DNA from: Trematomus loennbergii
Lineage: Eukaryota; Chordata; Actinopteri; Perciformes; Nototheniidae
Length of the DNA stretch: 64,000 nucleotides
Assembly: GCA_012861695.1 (NCBI GenBank)
Contig: JAAOOA010000588.1
Location: forward strand, 155,001-219,000
Direction of reading: 5' to 3'
In this document: one piece after another, positions 1 to 13,255 of the stretch
Numbering within the stretch: position 1 is the first letter of the stretch
Layout: the number at the start of each line of letters is the position of its first letter
Program-made: the position numbers and the translations under genes
Notes under the pieces: model-generated
Databases searched by the model: none
What the model saw: only the letters and a program-made list of their open reading frames with translations
Told to the model about the DNA's origin: nothing

Positions 1-13
1 AGCAGACATGCCC

Positions 14-47
<34 letters not shown>

Positions 48-1499
48 GTAAACAGGTATTTTGATAATGTCGTCACCATGGTAACCTTTGATCTCTGGGC
101 TTACACACACAGGTGTTTGTAAACATTCCTTCACTACTACTTACATGCAATATCTTTATTTAACTCCTTCAGCCTAATTCCAGCTGCAGGAACCATTCAA
201 ATATCAAACTTTTCAGCACATGATGGGAAACTTTCAACTTTTTCAAAATATGTTATACTTTTTAAAATATTCAGCTTTTTAAAGTCTTTTTTTTAACATG
301 GAAGTCATTGCAATGCATTTGAGCTGTAACAATTTGATTCAAATCATTTATCTTTTCTGCATTTCTCTGCTAAGTTCAGCAACACACTGACTTGGTCTCT
401 GTAGCTAAAAGCAGCTACCATTCAGCTAATAACATATTCAGCTTTTTCTGCATTTTCAGCTAAATTCAGCCACAAATGTTCACAGTTTACAGCATTCGCA
501 CGCATTTTCTGCAGGAAATGCATTTTCTAGTTCTTCCCCTTATTATTTCACCAATATTTTGGCTCTCCATAACTTCAGCTTACTTTCAGCTACAGAAACC
601 ATTCAAATATCAAACTATTCAGCCTGTTCAGGAATCGATGGGAAACCTTCAACTTTTTAAAAATATTTTATACTTTTTGAAATATTCAGCTTTTTAAACT
701 CTTTTTTTTAACATTGAAGTCAATGGGAGATGCCTTCAAATCCTCTTTTCCTACACTTTGCGCCAAATGCTTCTCCTTCCACATAATTTCAGCTAGACAC
801 TTCATTCCAACTTTCAAATGATCACAACACCTTCAGCGATAAAACTTGTTATTCAGATTCTTCATATCTTTTACACTTCTTGAGATAATTAACTTTGTTT
901 GGAGCTTGGTAAAGAGGCTTTCTTCAGATTTTAACATTAGTGTGGATGGAGCAGCTCGTTAAGTCTAGAGTGCTTTGATCTCAAAACAGAGTGCAGCAGT
1001 GCTCCCCAAAAATGTTTTAAACTTGCCATAATTCCCAAACCCTACACTCCTCAGACATATTTTTCATGAAAACGTAGGAAAACCTCTCCTAGGTTGGAAA
1101 ATTAAAAAAATTAAGAAGAAATATTAAACAAAATGCCTCTTGAGGGCATGAAGAGACAAAAAGTCCACCTAGCTCCCAATTGATTCCCATGTTAAATCTT
1201 TCCGGAACTTTCTTCAGAACAGAGAGAAGTACACTTTAGACAAACTGCTCCCATCTCCACATTTTACACACAAAACCAAAAAAAACAACATATATCAGTT
1301 CATTGGGGTTCCCTGATGCTCACGGTCTGGTAATTATTTGATAGGAGCCATGTTTTTGAACAGGTGGCAAAATTGTCAGATACAAACCTCAATGCATTCT
1401 TAATGGGACTCAGTGCAGTGGGTAAATTGTCATAAGTCATCACCATGGTAACCTTTCATCTCTGGGTTTACACACACAGGTGTTTGTAAACATTCACCA

Positions 1500-1502
1500 C
1501 TA

Positions 1503-1541
<39 letters not shown>

Positions 1542-1614
1542 GACAGACACACACACTCTCTCTCTCTCTCTCTCACACACACTCTCTCAGACAGACAGAC
1601 AGACAGACAGACAG

Positions 1615-1664
<50 letters not shown>

Positions 1665-1821
1665 ACAGACACACACTCTCTCTCTCTCACACACACTCAC
1701 ACTCTCTCTCTCTCTCTCACACAGACAGACAGACACACACTCTCTCTCTCTCTCTCTCTCTCTCCACACACACACTCACACTCACACTTTCTCTCTCTCT
1801 CTCTCCACACAGACAGACACA

Positions 1822-1883
<62 letters not shown>

Positions 1884-1912
1884 GACAGACAGACACACAC
1901 TCTCTCTCACAC

Positions 1913-1958
<46 letters not shown>

Positions 1959-1982
1959 AGACAGTCTCTCTCTCTCTCTCTG

Positions 1983-2015
<33 letters not shown>

Positions 2016-2022
2016 CTCTCTT

Positions 2023-2078
<56 letters not shown>

Positions 2079-2100
2079 TCTCCCTCTCTCTCACAGACAC
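1500..2100. repeat. CT/CA/CAGA compound microsatellite, unit 1
   Basis: Runs of CT are interspersed with CACA and CAGACAGA tracts over about 600 bp. This is the longest of the four equivalent blocks. The plus strand is pyrimidine-rich and is immediately followed by a purine-rich GA minisatellite. Confidence 0.95.
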
Positions 2101-2550
2101 ATCAAGAGAAGAGAGGGCGATCAAGAGAAGTGAGAGAGGGTGATAGAAGAGTGAAGGGTGATCAAGAGAAGGAGAGGGCGATCAAGAGGAGAGAGAGAGG
2201 GCAATCAAGAGAAGAGAGAGAGAGAGGGCGATCAAGAGGAGAGAGAGGGCGATCAAGAGGAGAGAGAGGGCGATCAAGAGGAGAGAGAGAGGGCGATCAA
2301 GAGGAGAGAGAGTGCGATCAAGAGGAGAGAGAGTGGGCGATCAAGAGGAGAGAGAGAGGGCGATCAAGAGGAGAGAGAGTGGGCGATCAAGAGGAGAGAG
2401 AGAGGGCGATCAAGAGAAGAGAGAGGGCGATCAAGAGAAGAGAGAGAGGGCGAGCAAGAGAAGAGAGAGAGAAGAGAGAGAGGGCGATCAAGAGAAGAGA
2501 GAGAGGGCGATAGAAGATTGAGAGGGTGATCAAGAGAAGAGAGAGAGTAA
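2101..2550. repeat. GA-rich minisatellite (gagggcgatcaagag unit), unit 1
   Basis: A unit of roughly 19-24 bp, built on gagagagggcgatcaagag with variable GA length, is repeated about 20 times. All three plus frames stay open (RERGRSRGE-like translations). This reflects repeat composition, not coding. Confidence 0.93.
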
Positions 2551-2935
2551 TGTAACCTCCTAATGTAATGTATTACTCCTATGAAAATGTTCAAAAAGTG
2601 CTCAAACTTCACATGTGTGCTAACAGTCCAGCCGTGAAGACATCTACGGGACAGTTTTGAGATTTCTTCAAATGCCGTTGCCATGGCAACACAATGCTCA
2701 CCATGAAACACGGTTTTCTCATAACTTCAGTGAAAATGCTCGAAATGGCCCAAAACTTCACAGGTTTGGTAACGATGCAGCCATCAACACATCTAAGTGT
2801 ATTATGGGGTGTCATCAAATGCCGTTGCCATGGCGACAGATAATTCACCATCAAGTTAGTTCAAAAGTTTGTAGTTCAAATATTCTGCTGCTTTCCCAAG
2901 CCTTTTTACTTTCTTTTCTCATCTTAATACAAATT
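2551..2935. repeat. Unit segment present only in the first two array units (copy 1)
   Basis: About 0.38 kb lies between the GA minisatellite and the AT-rich part. It contains two phrases with the core tgccgttgccatggc. A near-identical copy lies at 5268-5654. Units 3 and 4 lack it: their minisatellite joins directly to aaattcattcactactac. Diverged inverted relatives lie at about 12,965-13,255. Confidence 0.85.
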
Positions 2936-4447
2936 CATTCACTCCTACTTACATCTGATATTTAACTCCTTCAGCCTATTTTCAGCTGCAGAAACCATTC
3001 AACTATTACATTATTCAGCTATTTCAGGACATCAAGGCTATACATGTTTATTTGTTTAAACCTTTTCTTTTAAATATTAAGCTTTTTCTGCATTTTTGTA
3101 GCTAAAAGCAGTACCATTCAGCTAATAACATATTCAGCTTTTTCTGCATTTTCAGCAATTCAGCCACAAATGTTCACAGTTTACAGCATTCGCACGCATT
3201 TTCTGCAGGAAATGCATTTTCTAGTTAGTGCGAATGCTGTGCCACAGCATTCCACTATAGTACTTCAAATCTTTATTCTTCCCCTTATTATTTCACCAAT
3301 ATTGGCTCTCCATAACTTCAGCTTACTTTCAGCTACAGAAACCATTCAAATATCAAACTATTCACCTGTTCAGGAATCGATGGGAAACCTTCAACTTTTT
3401 AAAAATATTTATACTTTTTGAAATATTCAGCTTTTTAAACTCTTTTTTTTAACATTGAAGTCAATGGGAGATGCCTTCAAATCCTCTTTTCCTACACTTT
3501 GCGCCAAATACTCTCCTTCCACATAATTTCAACTAGACACTTCATTCCAACTTTCAAATGATCACAACACCTTCAGCGATAAAACTTGTATTCAGATTTT
3601 CATATCTTTTACACTTCTTGAGATAATTAACTTGTTTGGAGCTTGGTAAAGAGGCTTTCTTCAGATTTTAACATTAGTGTGGATGGAGCAGCTCGTTAAG
3701 TCTAGAGTGCTTTGATCTCAAAACAGAGTGCAGCAGTGTCCCCCAAAAATGTTTTAAACTTGCCATAATTCCCAAACCCTACACTCCTCAGACATATTTT
3801 TTCATGAAAAACGTAGGAAAACCTCTCCTAGGTTGGAAAATGAAAAAAAATTAAGAAGAAATATTAATCAAAATGCCTCTTGAGGGCATGAAGAGACAAA
3901 AAGTCCACCTAGCTCCCAATTGATTCCCATGTTAAATATTTCCGGAACTTTCTTCAGAACAGAGAGAAGTACACTTTAGACAAACTGCTCGCATCTCCAC
4001 ATTTTACACACAAAACCAAAAAAACAACATATATCAGTTCATTGGGGTTCCCTGATGCTCAGGTATGGTAATTTTTTTGATAGGAGCCATAGTTTTTTAA
4101 CAGGTGGCAAAATGTCAGATATAATCCTCAATGCATTCTTAATGGACTCATGCTGCAGTTGGGAAATCGTCATAAGTCGTCACCATGGTAACCTTTCATC
4201 TCTGGGTTTACACACACAGGTGTTTGTAAACATTCATTCACTACTACTTACATTTAATATCTTTATTTAACTCCTTGAGCCTAATTTCAGCTGCAGGAAC
4301 CATTCAAATATCAAACTATTCAGCCTTTTCAGCACATGATGGGAAACTTTCAACTTTTTCAAAATATGTTATACTTTTTAAAACATTCAGCTTTTTAAAT
4401 CTTTTTAACATGGAAGTCATTGAAATGCATTTGAGCTGTAACAATTC

Positions 4448-4574
4448 TCTCTCTCACTCACTCCACTCACTCACTCACTCACTCACTCACTCACTCACTC
4501 ACTCACTCACTCACTCACTCACTCACTCACTCATCACTCACTCACTCACTCACTCACACACCACACACACACAC

Positions 4575-4615
<41 letters not shown>

Positions 4616-4710
4616 CTCTCTCTCTCTCACAGACAGACAGACACACACTCTCTCTCTTCTCTCACACACACACACACACAAACACACTCTCCCTCTCTCT
4701 CACAGACACA
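4448..4710. repeat. CACT/CA/CT compound microsatellite, unit 2
   Basis: CACT tetranucleotide repeats pass into CACA and CT tracts. It is equivalent in position to the block at 1500-2100 but different in composition, so the low-complexity part evolves faster than the rest of the unit. Confidence 0.93.
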
Positions 4711-5266
4711 TCAAGAGAAGAGAGGGCGATCAAGAGAAGTGAGAGAGGGTGATAGAAGAGTGATAGGGTGATCAAGAGAAGAGAGAGGGCGATCAAGAGG
4801 AGAGAGAGAGGGCGATCAGGAAGAGAGAGAGGGCGATCAAGAGAGAGAGAGAGGGCGATCAAGAGAGAGAGAGAGAGGGCGATCAAGAGGAGAGAGAGAG
4901 GGCGATCAAGAGGAGAGAGGAGGGCGATCAAGAGGAGAGGAGAGGGCGATCAAGAGAGAGAGAGAGGGCGATCAGAGAGAGAGAGAGTGGGCGATCAAGA
5001 GGAGAGAGAGAGGGCGATCAAGAGGAGAGGGAGAGGGCGATCAAGAGGAGAGAGAGAGGGCGATCAAGAGGAGAGAGAGAGGCGATCAAGAGGAGAGAGA
5101 GAGGGCGATCAAGAGGAGAGAGAGGGCGATCAAGAGAAGAGAGAGGGCGATCAAGAGAAGAGAGAGAGGGCGAGCAAGAGAGAGAGAGAGAAGAGAGAGA
5201 GGGCGATCAAGAGAAGAGAGAGAGGGCGATAGAAGATTGAGAGGGTGATCAAGAGAAGAGAGAGAG
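4711..5266. repeat. GA-rich minisatellite, unit 2
   Basis: Same gagggcgatcaagag-based repeat as at 2101-2550, with many one- or two-base length variants. Open in several frames but not coding. Confidence 0.92.
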
Positions 5267-5654
5267 TAATGTAACCTCCTAATGTAATGTATTACTCCTA
5301 TGAAAATGTTCAAAAAGTGCTCAAACTTCACATGTGTGCTAACAGTCCAGCCGTGAAGACATCTACGGGACAGTTTTGAGATTTCTTCAAATGCCGTTGC
5401 CATGGCAACACAATGCTCACCATGAAACACGGTTTTCTCATAACTTCAGTGAAAATGCTCGAAATGGCCCAAAACTTCACAGGTTTGGTAACGATGCAGC
5501 CATCAACACATCTAAGCGTATTATGGGGTGTCATCAAATGCCGTTGCCATGGCGACAGATAATTCACCATCAAGTTAGTTCAAAAGTTTGCAGTTCAAAT
5601 ATTCTGCTGCTTTCCCAAGCCTTTTTACTTTCTTTTCTCATCTTAATACAAATT
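5267..5654. repeat. Unit segment present only in the first two array units (copy 2)
   Basis: Near-perfect copy of 2551-2935, with only a few substitutions visible by eye. Confidence 0.85.
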
Positions 5655-7137
5655 CATTCACTACTACTTACATCTGATATTTAACTCCTTCAGCCTATTT
5701 TCAGCTGCAGAAACCATTCAACTATTACATTATTCAGCTATTTCATTACATCAAGGCTATACATGTTTTTTTAAACCTTTTCTTTTAAATATTAAGCTTT
5801 TTCTGCATTTTTGTAGCTAAAAGCAGCTACCATTCAGCTAATAACATATTCAGCTTTTTCAGCTAAATTCAGCCACAAATGTTCACAGTTTACAGCATTC
5901 GCACGCATTTTCTGCAGGAAATGCATTTTCTAGTTATTATTATTATTTCACCATACTTTGGCTCTCCATAACTTCAGCTTACTTTCAGCTACAGAAACCA
6001 TTCAAATATCAAACTATTCAGCCTGTTCAGGAATCGATGGGAAACCTTCAACTTTTTAAAAATATTTTATACTTTTTGAAATATTCAGCTTTTTAAACTC
6101 TTTTTTTTAACATTGAAGTCAATGGGAGATGCCTTCAAATCCTCTTTTCCTACACTTTGCGCCAAATGCTACTCCTTCCACATATTTCAGCTAGACACTT
6201 CATTCCAACTTTCAAATGATCACAACACCTTCAGCTATAAAACTTTATATTTTGATATCTTTTACACTTTTGAGATAATTAACTTTGTTTGGAGCTTGGT
6301 AAAGAGGCTTTCTTCAGATTTTAACATTAGTGTGGATGGAGCAGCTCGTTAAGTCTAGAGTGCTTTGATCTCAAAACAGAGTGGAGGGGTGCTTCAAATT
6401 CTCCCAAAAATGTTTTAAACTTGCCATAATTCCCAAACCCTACACTCCTCAGACATATTTTGTCATGAAAAACGTAGGAAAACCTCTCCTAGGTTGGAAA
6501 ATGAAAAAAAATTAAGAAGAAATATTAAACAAAATGCCTCTTGAGGGCATGAAGAGACAAAAAGTCCAGCTAGCTCCCAATTGATTCCCATGTTAAATCT
6601 TTCCGGAACTTTCTTCAGAACAGAGAGAAGTACACTTTAGACAAACTGCTCCCATCTCCACATTTTACACACAAAACCAAAAAAAACAACATATATCAGT
6701 TCATTGGGGTTCCCTGATGCTCACGGTCTGGTATTTTTTTTATAGGAGCCATAGTTTTTGAACAGTTGGCAAAATTGTCAGATATACTCCTCAATGCATT
6801 CTAATGGGCAGTTGGTTGTCATGGTGTTGATTGGAGCCACGCACACACCTGAGTGACATCATCTAATCAGAACAGACACCATGGAAACCTTTGATCTCTG
6901 GGTTTACACACACAGGTGTTTGTAAACATTCATTCACTACTACTTACATTTAATATCTTTATTTAACTCCTTGAGCCTAATTTCAGCTGCAGGAACCATT
7001 CAAATATCAAACTATTCAGCCTTTTCAGCACATGATGGGACACTTTCAACTTTTTCAAAATATGTTATACTTTTTAAAACATTCAGCTTTTTAAAGTTTT
7101 TTTAACATGGAAGTCATTGCAATGCATTTGAGCTGTA

Positions 7138-7470
<333 letters not shown>

Positions 7471-8108
7471 TCAAGAGAAGAGAGGGCGATCAAGAGAAGT
7501 GAGAGAGGGTGATAGAAGAGTGATAGGGTGATCAAGAGAAGAGAGAGGGCGATCAAGAGGAGAGAGAGAGGGCGATCAAGAGAGAGAGAGAGGGCGATCA
7601 AGAGAAGAGAGAGAGAGGGCGATCAAGAGGAGAGAGAGAGGGCGATCAAGAAGAGAGAGAGGGCGATCAAGAGGAGAGAGAGTGGGCGATCAAGAGGAGA
7701 GAGAGAGGGCGATCAAGAGAGAGAGAGAGGGCGATCAAGAGGAGAGAGAGTGGGCGATCAAGAGAGAGAGAGAGGGCGATCAAGAGGAGAGAGAGAGGGC
7801 GATCAAGAGGAGAGAGAGGGCGATCAAGAGAGAGAGAGAGGGCGATCAAGAGAAGAGAGAGAGGGCGATCAAGAGGAGAGAGAGTGGGCGATCAAGAGGA
7901 GAGAGAGAGGGCGATCAAGAGGAGAGAGAGAGGGCGATCAAGAGGAGAGAGAGAGGGCGATCAAGAGAAGAGAGAGAGAGGGCGATCAAGAGGAGAGAGA
8001 GAGGGCGATCAAGAGAAGAGAGAGAGAGGGCGATCAAGAGGAGAGAGAGAGGGCGAGCAAGAGAAGAGAAAGAGGGCGATCAAGAGAAGAGAGAGAGGGC
8101 GATCAAGA
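7471..8108. repeat. GA-rich minisatellite, unit 3
   Basis: The longest of the four GA minisatellites. It joins directly to the AT-rich part (…gatcaagatcaatgcaaattc), lacking the extra segment of units 1 and 2. The 243-residue open frame across it is a repeat artefact. Confidence 0.92.
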
Positions 8109-9616
8109 TCAATGCAAATTCATTCACTACTACTTACATCTGATATTTAACTCCTTCAGCCTATTTTCAGCTGCAGAAACCATTCAACTATTACATTATT
8201 CAGCTATTTCATTACATCAAGGCGATACATGTTTTTTTAAACTTTCTTTTAAATATTAAGCTTTTTCTCCATTTTTGTAGCTAAAAGCAGCTACCATTCA
8301 GCTAATAACATTCAGCTTTTTCTGCATTTTCAGCTAAATTCAGCCACAAATGTTCACAGTTTACAGCATTCGCACGCATTTTCTGCAGGAAATGCATTTT
8401 CTAGTTCTTCCCCTTATTATTATTATTTCAAATACTTTGGCTCTCCATAACTCAGCTTACTTTCAGCTACAGAAACCATTCAAATATCAAACTATTCAGC
8501 CTGTTCAGGAATCGATGGGAAACCTTCAACTTTTAAAAATATTTTATACTTTTTGAAATATTCAGCTTTTTAAACTTTTTTTTAACATTGAAGTCAATGG
8601 GAGATGCCTTCAAATCCTCTTTTCCTACACTTTGCGCCAAATGCTTCTCCTTCCACATACTTTCAGCTAGACACTTCATTCCAACTTTCAAATGATCACA
8701 ACACCTTCAGCTATAAACTTGTTATTCAGATTCTTCATATCTTTTACACTTCTTGAGATAATTAACTTGTTTGGAGCTTGGTAAAGAGGCTTTCTTCAGA
8801 TTTTAACATTAGTGTGGATGGAGCAGCTCGTTAAGTCTAGAGTGCTTTGATCTCAAAACAGAGTGGAGGGGTGCTTCAAATTCTCCCCCAAAAATGTTTT
8901 AAACTTGCCATAATTCCCAAACCCTACACTCCTCAGACATATTTTGTCATGAAAAACGTAGGAAAACCTCTCCTAGGTTGGAAAATGAAAAGAAATTAAG
9001 AAGAAATATTAAACAAAATGCCTCTTGAGGGCATGAAGAGAAAAAGTCCAGCTAGCTCCCAATTGATTCCCATGTTAAATCTTTCCGGAACTTTCTTCAG
9101 AACAGAGAGAAGTACACTTTAGACAAACTGCTCCCATCTCCACATTTTACACACAAAACCAAAAAAAACAACATATATCAGTTCATTGGGGTTCCCTGAT
9201 GCTCACGGTCTGGTATTTTTTTTATAGGAGCCATAGTTTTTGAACAGTTGGCAAAATTGTCAGATATACTCCTCAATGCATTCTAATGGGCAGTTGGTTG
9301 TCATGGTGTTGATTGGAGCCACACACACCTGAGTGACATCATCTAATCAGAACAGACACCATGGAAACCTTTGATCTCTGGGTTTACACACACAGGTTTT
9401 GTAAACATTCATTCAACTACTTACATTTAATATCTTTATTTAACTCCTTGAGCCTAATTTCAGCTGCAGGAACCATTCAAATATCAAACTATTCAGCCTT
9501 TTCAGCACATGATGGGACACTTTCAACTTTTTCAAAATATGTTATACTTTTTAAAACATTCAGCTTTTTAAAGTCTTTTTTTTAACATGGAAGTCATTGC
9601 AATGCATTTGAGCTGT

Positions 9617-9618
<2 letters not shown>

Positions 9619-9652
<34 letters not shown>

Positions 9653-9743
9653 GACAGACACACACTCTCTCTCTCTCTCACACTCACACTCACACTCACA
9701 CTCTCTCTCTCTCTCAGACAGACAGACACACTCTCTCCTCTCA

Positions 9744-9778
<35 letters not shown>

Positions 9779-9791
9779 ACCACACACACAC

Positions 9792-9824
<33 letters not shown>

Positions 9825-9838
9825 CCTCTCTCTCACAG
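9619..9838. repeat. CT/CA microsatellite, unit 4
   Basis: The shortest of the four pyrimidine blocks, mostly CT then CACA. Confidence 0.94.
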
Positions 9839-10370
9839 ACACATCAAGAGAAGAGAGGGCGATCAAGAGAAGTGAGAGAGGGTGATAGAAGAGTGATAGG
9901 GTGATCAAGAGAAGAGAGAGGGCGATCAAGAGGAGAGAGAGAGGGCGATCAAGAGAAGAGAGAGAGAGGGCGATCAAGAGGAGAGAGAGAGGGCGATCAA
10001 GAGGAGAGAGAGAGGGCGATCAAGAGGAGAGAGAGAGGGCGATCAAGAGAAGAGAGAGAGAGGGCGATCAAGAGGAGAGAGAGAGGGCGATCAAGAAGAG
10101 AGAGAGAGGGCGATCAAGAGAGAGAGAGAGTGGGCGATCAAGAGAGAGAGAGGGCGATCAAGAGAAGAGAGAGAGGGCGATCAAGAGGAGAGAGAGTGGG
10201 CGATCAAGAGGAGAGAGAGAGGGCGATCAAGAGGAGAGAGAGAGGGCGATCAAGAGGAGAGAGAGGGCGATCAAGAGAAGAGAGAGAGAGGGCGATCAAG
10301 AGGAGAGAGAGAGGGCGAGCAAGAGAAGAGAAAGAGGGCGATCAAGAGAAGAGAGAGAGGGCGATCAAGA
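9839..10370. repeat. GA-rich minisatellite, unit 4
   Basis: Same repeat and same deleted right junction as unit 3. Confidence 0.92.
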
Positions 10371-10672
10371 TCAATGCAAATTCATTCACTACTACTTACA
10401 TCTGATATTTAACTCCTTCAGCCTATTTTCAGCTGCAGAAACCATTCAACTATTACATTATTCAGCTATTTCATTACATCAAGGCGATACATGTTTTTTT
10501 AAACCTTTTCTTTTAAATATTAAGCTTTTTCTCCATTTTTGTAGCTAAAAGCAGCTACCATTCAGCTAATAACATTCAGCTTTTTCTGCATTTTCAGCTA
10601 AATTCAGCCACAAATGTTCACAGTTTACAGCATTCGCACGCATTTTCTGCAGGAAATGCATTTTTTCTAGTT

Positions 10673-11281
10673 ATCTGATGAAAAGCACAGGTTACCAAAA
10701 TCCTTTGCAATGAAATGCTAACGTTTTTCTGAGTAGGACGCAAAATAATTGATCTTATTTTTTCAGCCCATCTATTTTTCAAACTTTTTCGTCCTTTCCT
10801 GTTTATCTTGATGTATAGATTAGAGAATAATGGTACATTTTCTTTATTGGTTAAAATAAATGATGAAGATTGACGATTTACTGAGGTGTGCCGACTCTAG
10901 GTCTTTTTGGAAGTGTCCAAAGGAGTTCTGAAAACAGTGATCCAGGGAGGAGCACAGGTCCATGGTGAGATTTAACTAAATCTGACTGGTTAAACAAATA
11001 AACAAACAATATCTGACAATGGTTGACGTTCTGCATTTACTTAAGTAACTTTTCAGACCAGATTTAAAGTAGGATCAAGTGCATCATTGCTAAATTCTGT
11101 GCACTGTCTGACAGTTAGGAAGCCGTACAGTGATTGTTTTTTAAGAGGCATCTGAATGTAGCCGTAGCGTATGGCATCAATAATTCAAGATAACCGAATA
11201 CAATTATTTGTAGTATATAACGAAGCATCATTCATTTTTGTCCATGTGTTCTCTCTTTAATATTGTGGAAAAACACAACAG
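10673..11281. other. Non-coding stretch between array and first GALNT-type exon
   Basis: AT-rich sequence with no conserved frame, no clear repeat family and no visible promoter. It is the intron upstream of the exon at 11282, or rearranged DNA. The N-terminal exons expected for the glycosyltransferase are not here. Confidence 0.6.
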
Positions 11282-12714
11282 GTAATGGTGAGAGCCGATG
11301 ATGATGGAGTCCAGCAGCCTGGAGACCCTCAATGAGCTGCTGGCTGATGTGACCTATACCAGCACTGTTTACCACATACACACCGGAGACCTCGGTATGC
11401 ATTTGAGACATTACAAATAATCCTATTTAGAAAAATTGTCTTTGCAGAAAGGAAACTCACAAAATAACATGCATAAGACCTATTAGACAAAATGTAATCA
11501 AAGATAATTGCAAAATCATAAAGTTATCAATTGTACAGGTTTGTTTTTATAAATGTTTGTTTCCGTGTGTGTTTAATCTAGAGACTTTTAAATGTGAAAG
11601 TGTGCCCACTAATTGCTTTTACTACCTAATGTATTATCAGTGAGACACAGCTTAGCTTTCCTCTTCTGTTCTCAGCATCCTTCCAGTTTGAGGACCATGA
11701 AGGTGTGTTTCCCATTACCATCAAACAGCCTCAACCTCCAGTCCTGTACGACATGGGAACAGGTGGGAGTTCACTCACCGTGGGGATAAAACACTAATTT
11801 ATTTATGGCAGGAAGCAGCTGCTTCTCTTCTTTGTGGGAAATACATTCAAGCATCAATCAGTGAGCCATATAAAAGCTAAAATGCTGTATAGTATATTCC
11901 GGACTACTTCACCAATCCTGTTAATGTTGACCAATGTAAAATCAGTTACCGTTGAAATAATCCATACCTAATTCAAGACACAAATTGAACAGATCTGTCA
12001 GGTCTGAACACGTAAACAGAACAGCCATGAGCTAACAGCATGGACAGTGGAACTCATGATGTCTTCATGTGTCTTTTCTTGAAAAAACTCTTCTTCTTTT
12101 TATTTCAGATATCAACTCTCAAGTCACCATCACCACAAAGACGTTCCTGCGCTACCCAGAACTCAATCGGTTGTTGAAAAGCATCCGGCAGTTCTATAAA
12201 GACATAGAAGTCATCATCGCAGATGACAGCTTTGTAACAGAGAACATTACTGGTGGAGATCATACCAAACATTTCATTATGCCTCCAGCACAGGTACATT
12301 TAAAAGTGGCACTATACAACACAAATGAGCATTACATGGAATTTGGCTTTAGAAAATAGAAAAGGCAGTGAGTTAACAAGGGGGGGGCATAGGCAACCCG
12401 TTTTACCTCAACTGGACCGATTTATCCTCACACAACTTTGCAATATCCCTGGATGTTAGGGGTCAGAATTTGGAAAAGGGCCACTTTCTCCCATCTCAAA
12501 ACTGTCTCTACTTTCAAGTTATTAACTGACAACGATGGTCCAATCATGAAATCATATTTTCCTCCATCAGGGCTGGTTTGCTGGCAGGAACCTGGCGGTC
12601 TCCCAGGTCACCACCAAGTACTTCCTGTGGGTGGACGATGACTTCCAGTTTACCAAGTGGACGAATATCGAAGAGATGGTGAGAGTGATGGAGGCGAACC
12701 CTGAACTCGACGTG
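11282..12714 (+). CDS. b4galnt2-like: Beta-1,4-N-acetylgalactosaminyltransferase (B4GALNT1/2 family), internal exons only
   Basis: Type II Golgi enzymes of this family transfer GalNAc in beta-1,4 linkage to glycolipids or sialylated glycans (GM2/GD2 or Sda synthesis). Four GT-AG exons with compatible phases are visible: 11282-11394, 11676-11762, 12109-12293 and 12571-12714. Translation gives a fibre of family hallmarks: [39 protein letters not shown] and then LWVDDDF, which holds the DxD metal/UDP-sugar motif. Alignment from memory suits human B4GALNT2 somewhat better than B4GALNT1. Exon 1 is frame-broken near 11297: the six residues after the acceptor (NGESR…) and the rest match the family at full spacing only if one base is missing there. 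The N-terminal cytoplasmic/TM exons and the C-terminal roughly 150 residues (expected after ELDV) are not found. The next 3 kb is repeats, so the gene is truncated, rearranged or misassembled. Confidence 0.85.
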
Positions 12715-12764
12715 GTAAGTCAAAGCAAGACACGGCAAGTTTTATTTATAGCACATGAATAAAA

Positions 12765-13255
12765 AAACATGGATGGATATAAATACAAGAATAATTAAAG
12801 CTGCGAGCAGCGATGAGCGGTCGTTCGGCGATCCATGCAGGTTCGCTGTTGTCCACACGTCGGCGCTTCACGCAGGTGTCTTGAGGACTCAGCCGTTGCC
12901 AAATTTGGAAGTTTCGGGCCAATCAGACAATGTCTTTAGGACTTACATCAGTAACATAAGCACTGTGTTTGTTTGCCAGTAATCTGTCGCCATGGCAACT
13001 GCATATGATGACACCCCATATTAGGCTTAAATGTCTTGAGGTCCGCATCGTTATCAAACATGTGACATTTTGGGCCGTTAGGAGCATGTTCACTGGAGTT
13101 ATGGGAAAAACCGTGTTTCACGGCGAGCATTGTGTTTCCATGGCAACGGCATTTGACGAAATCTCAAAACTGACACGTAAATGTCTTCAAGGCTGGGCTG
13201 TTAACACACACATGAAGTTTGAAAACGTTTTGACCATTTACACAGGAGTCATCCC
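12765..13255 (-). repeat. Diverged relic of the 1-10.67 kb array unit, inverted
   Basis: Contains the reverse complement of the segment at 2580-2860 in diverged form (catggcaac…gacaccccat, then ttcacggcgagcattgtgtt). It lies directly downstream of the last recognised GALNT exon. Short frames in it are not genes. Confidence 0.75.

Noticed and set aside
1480..1983. Ser/Leu-rich 167-codon frame
   Set aside because: It is a translated CT/CA microsatellite.
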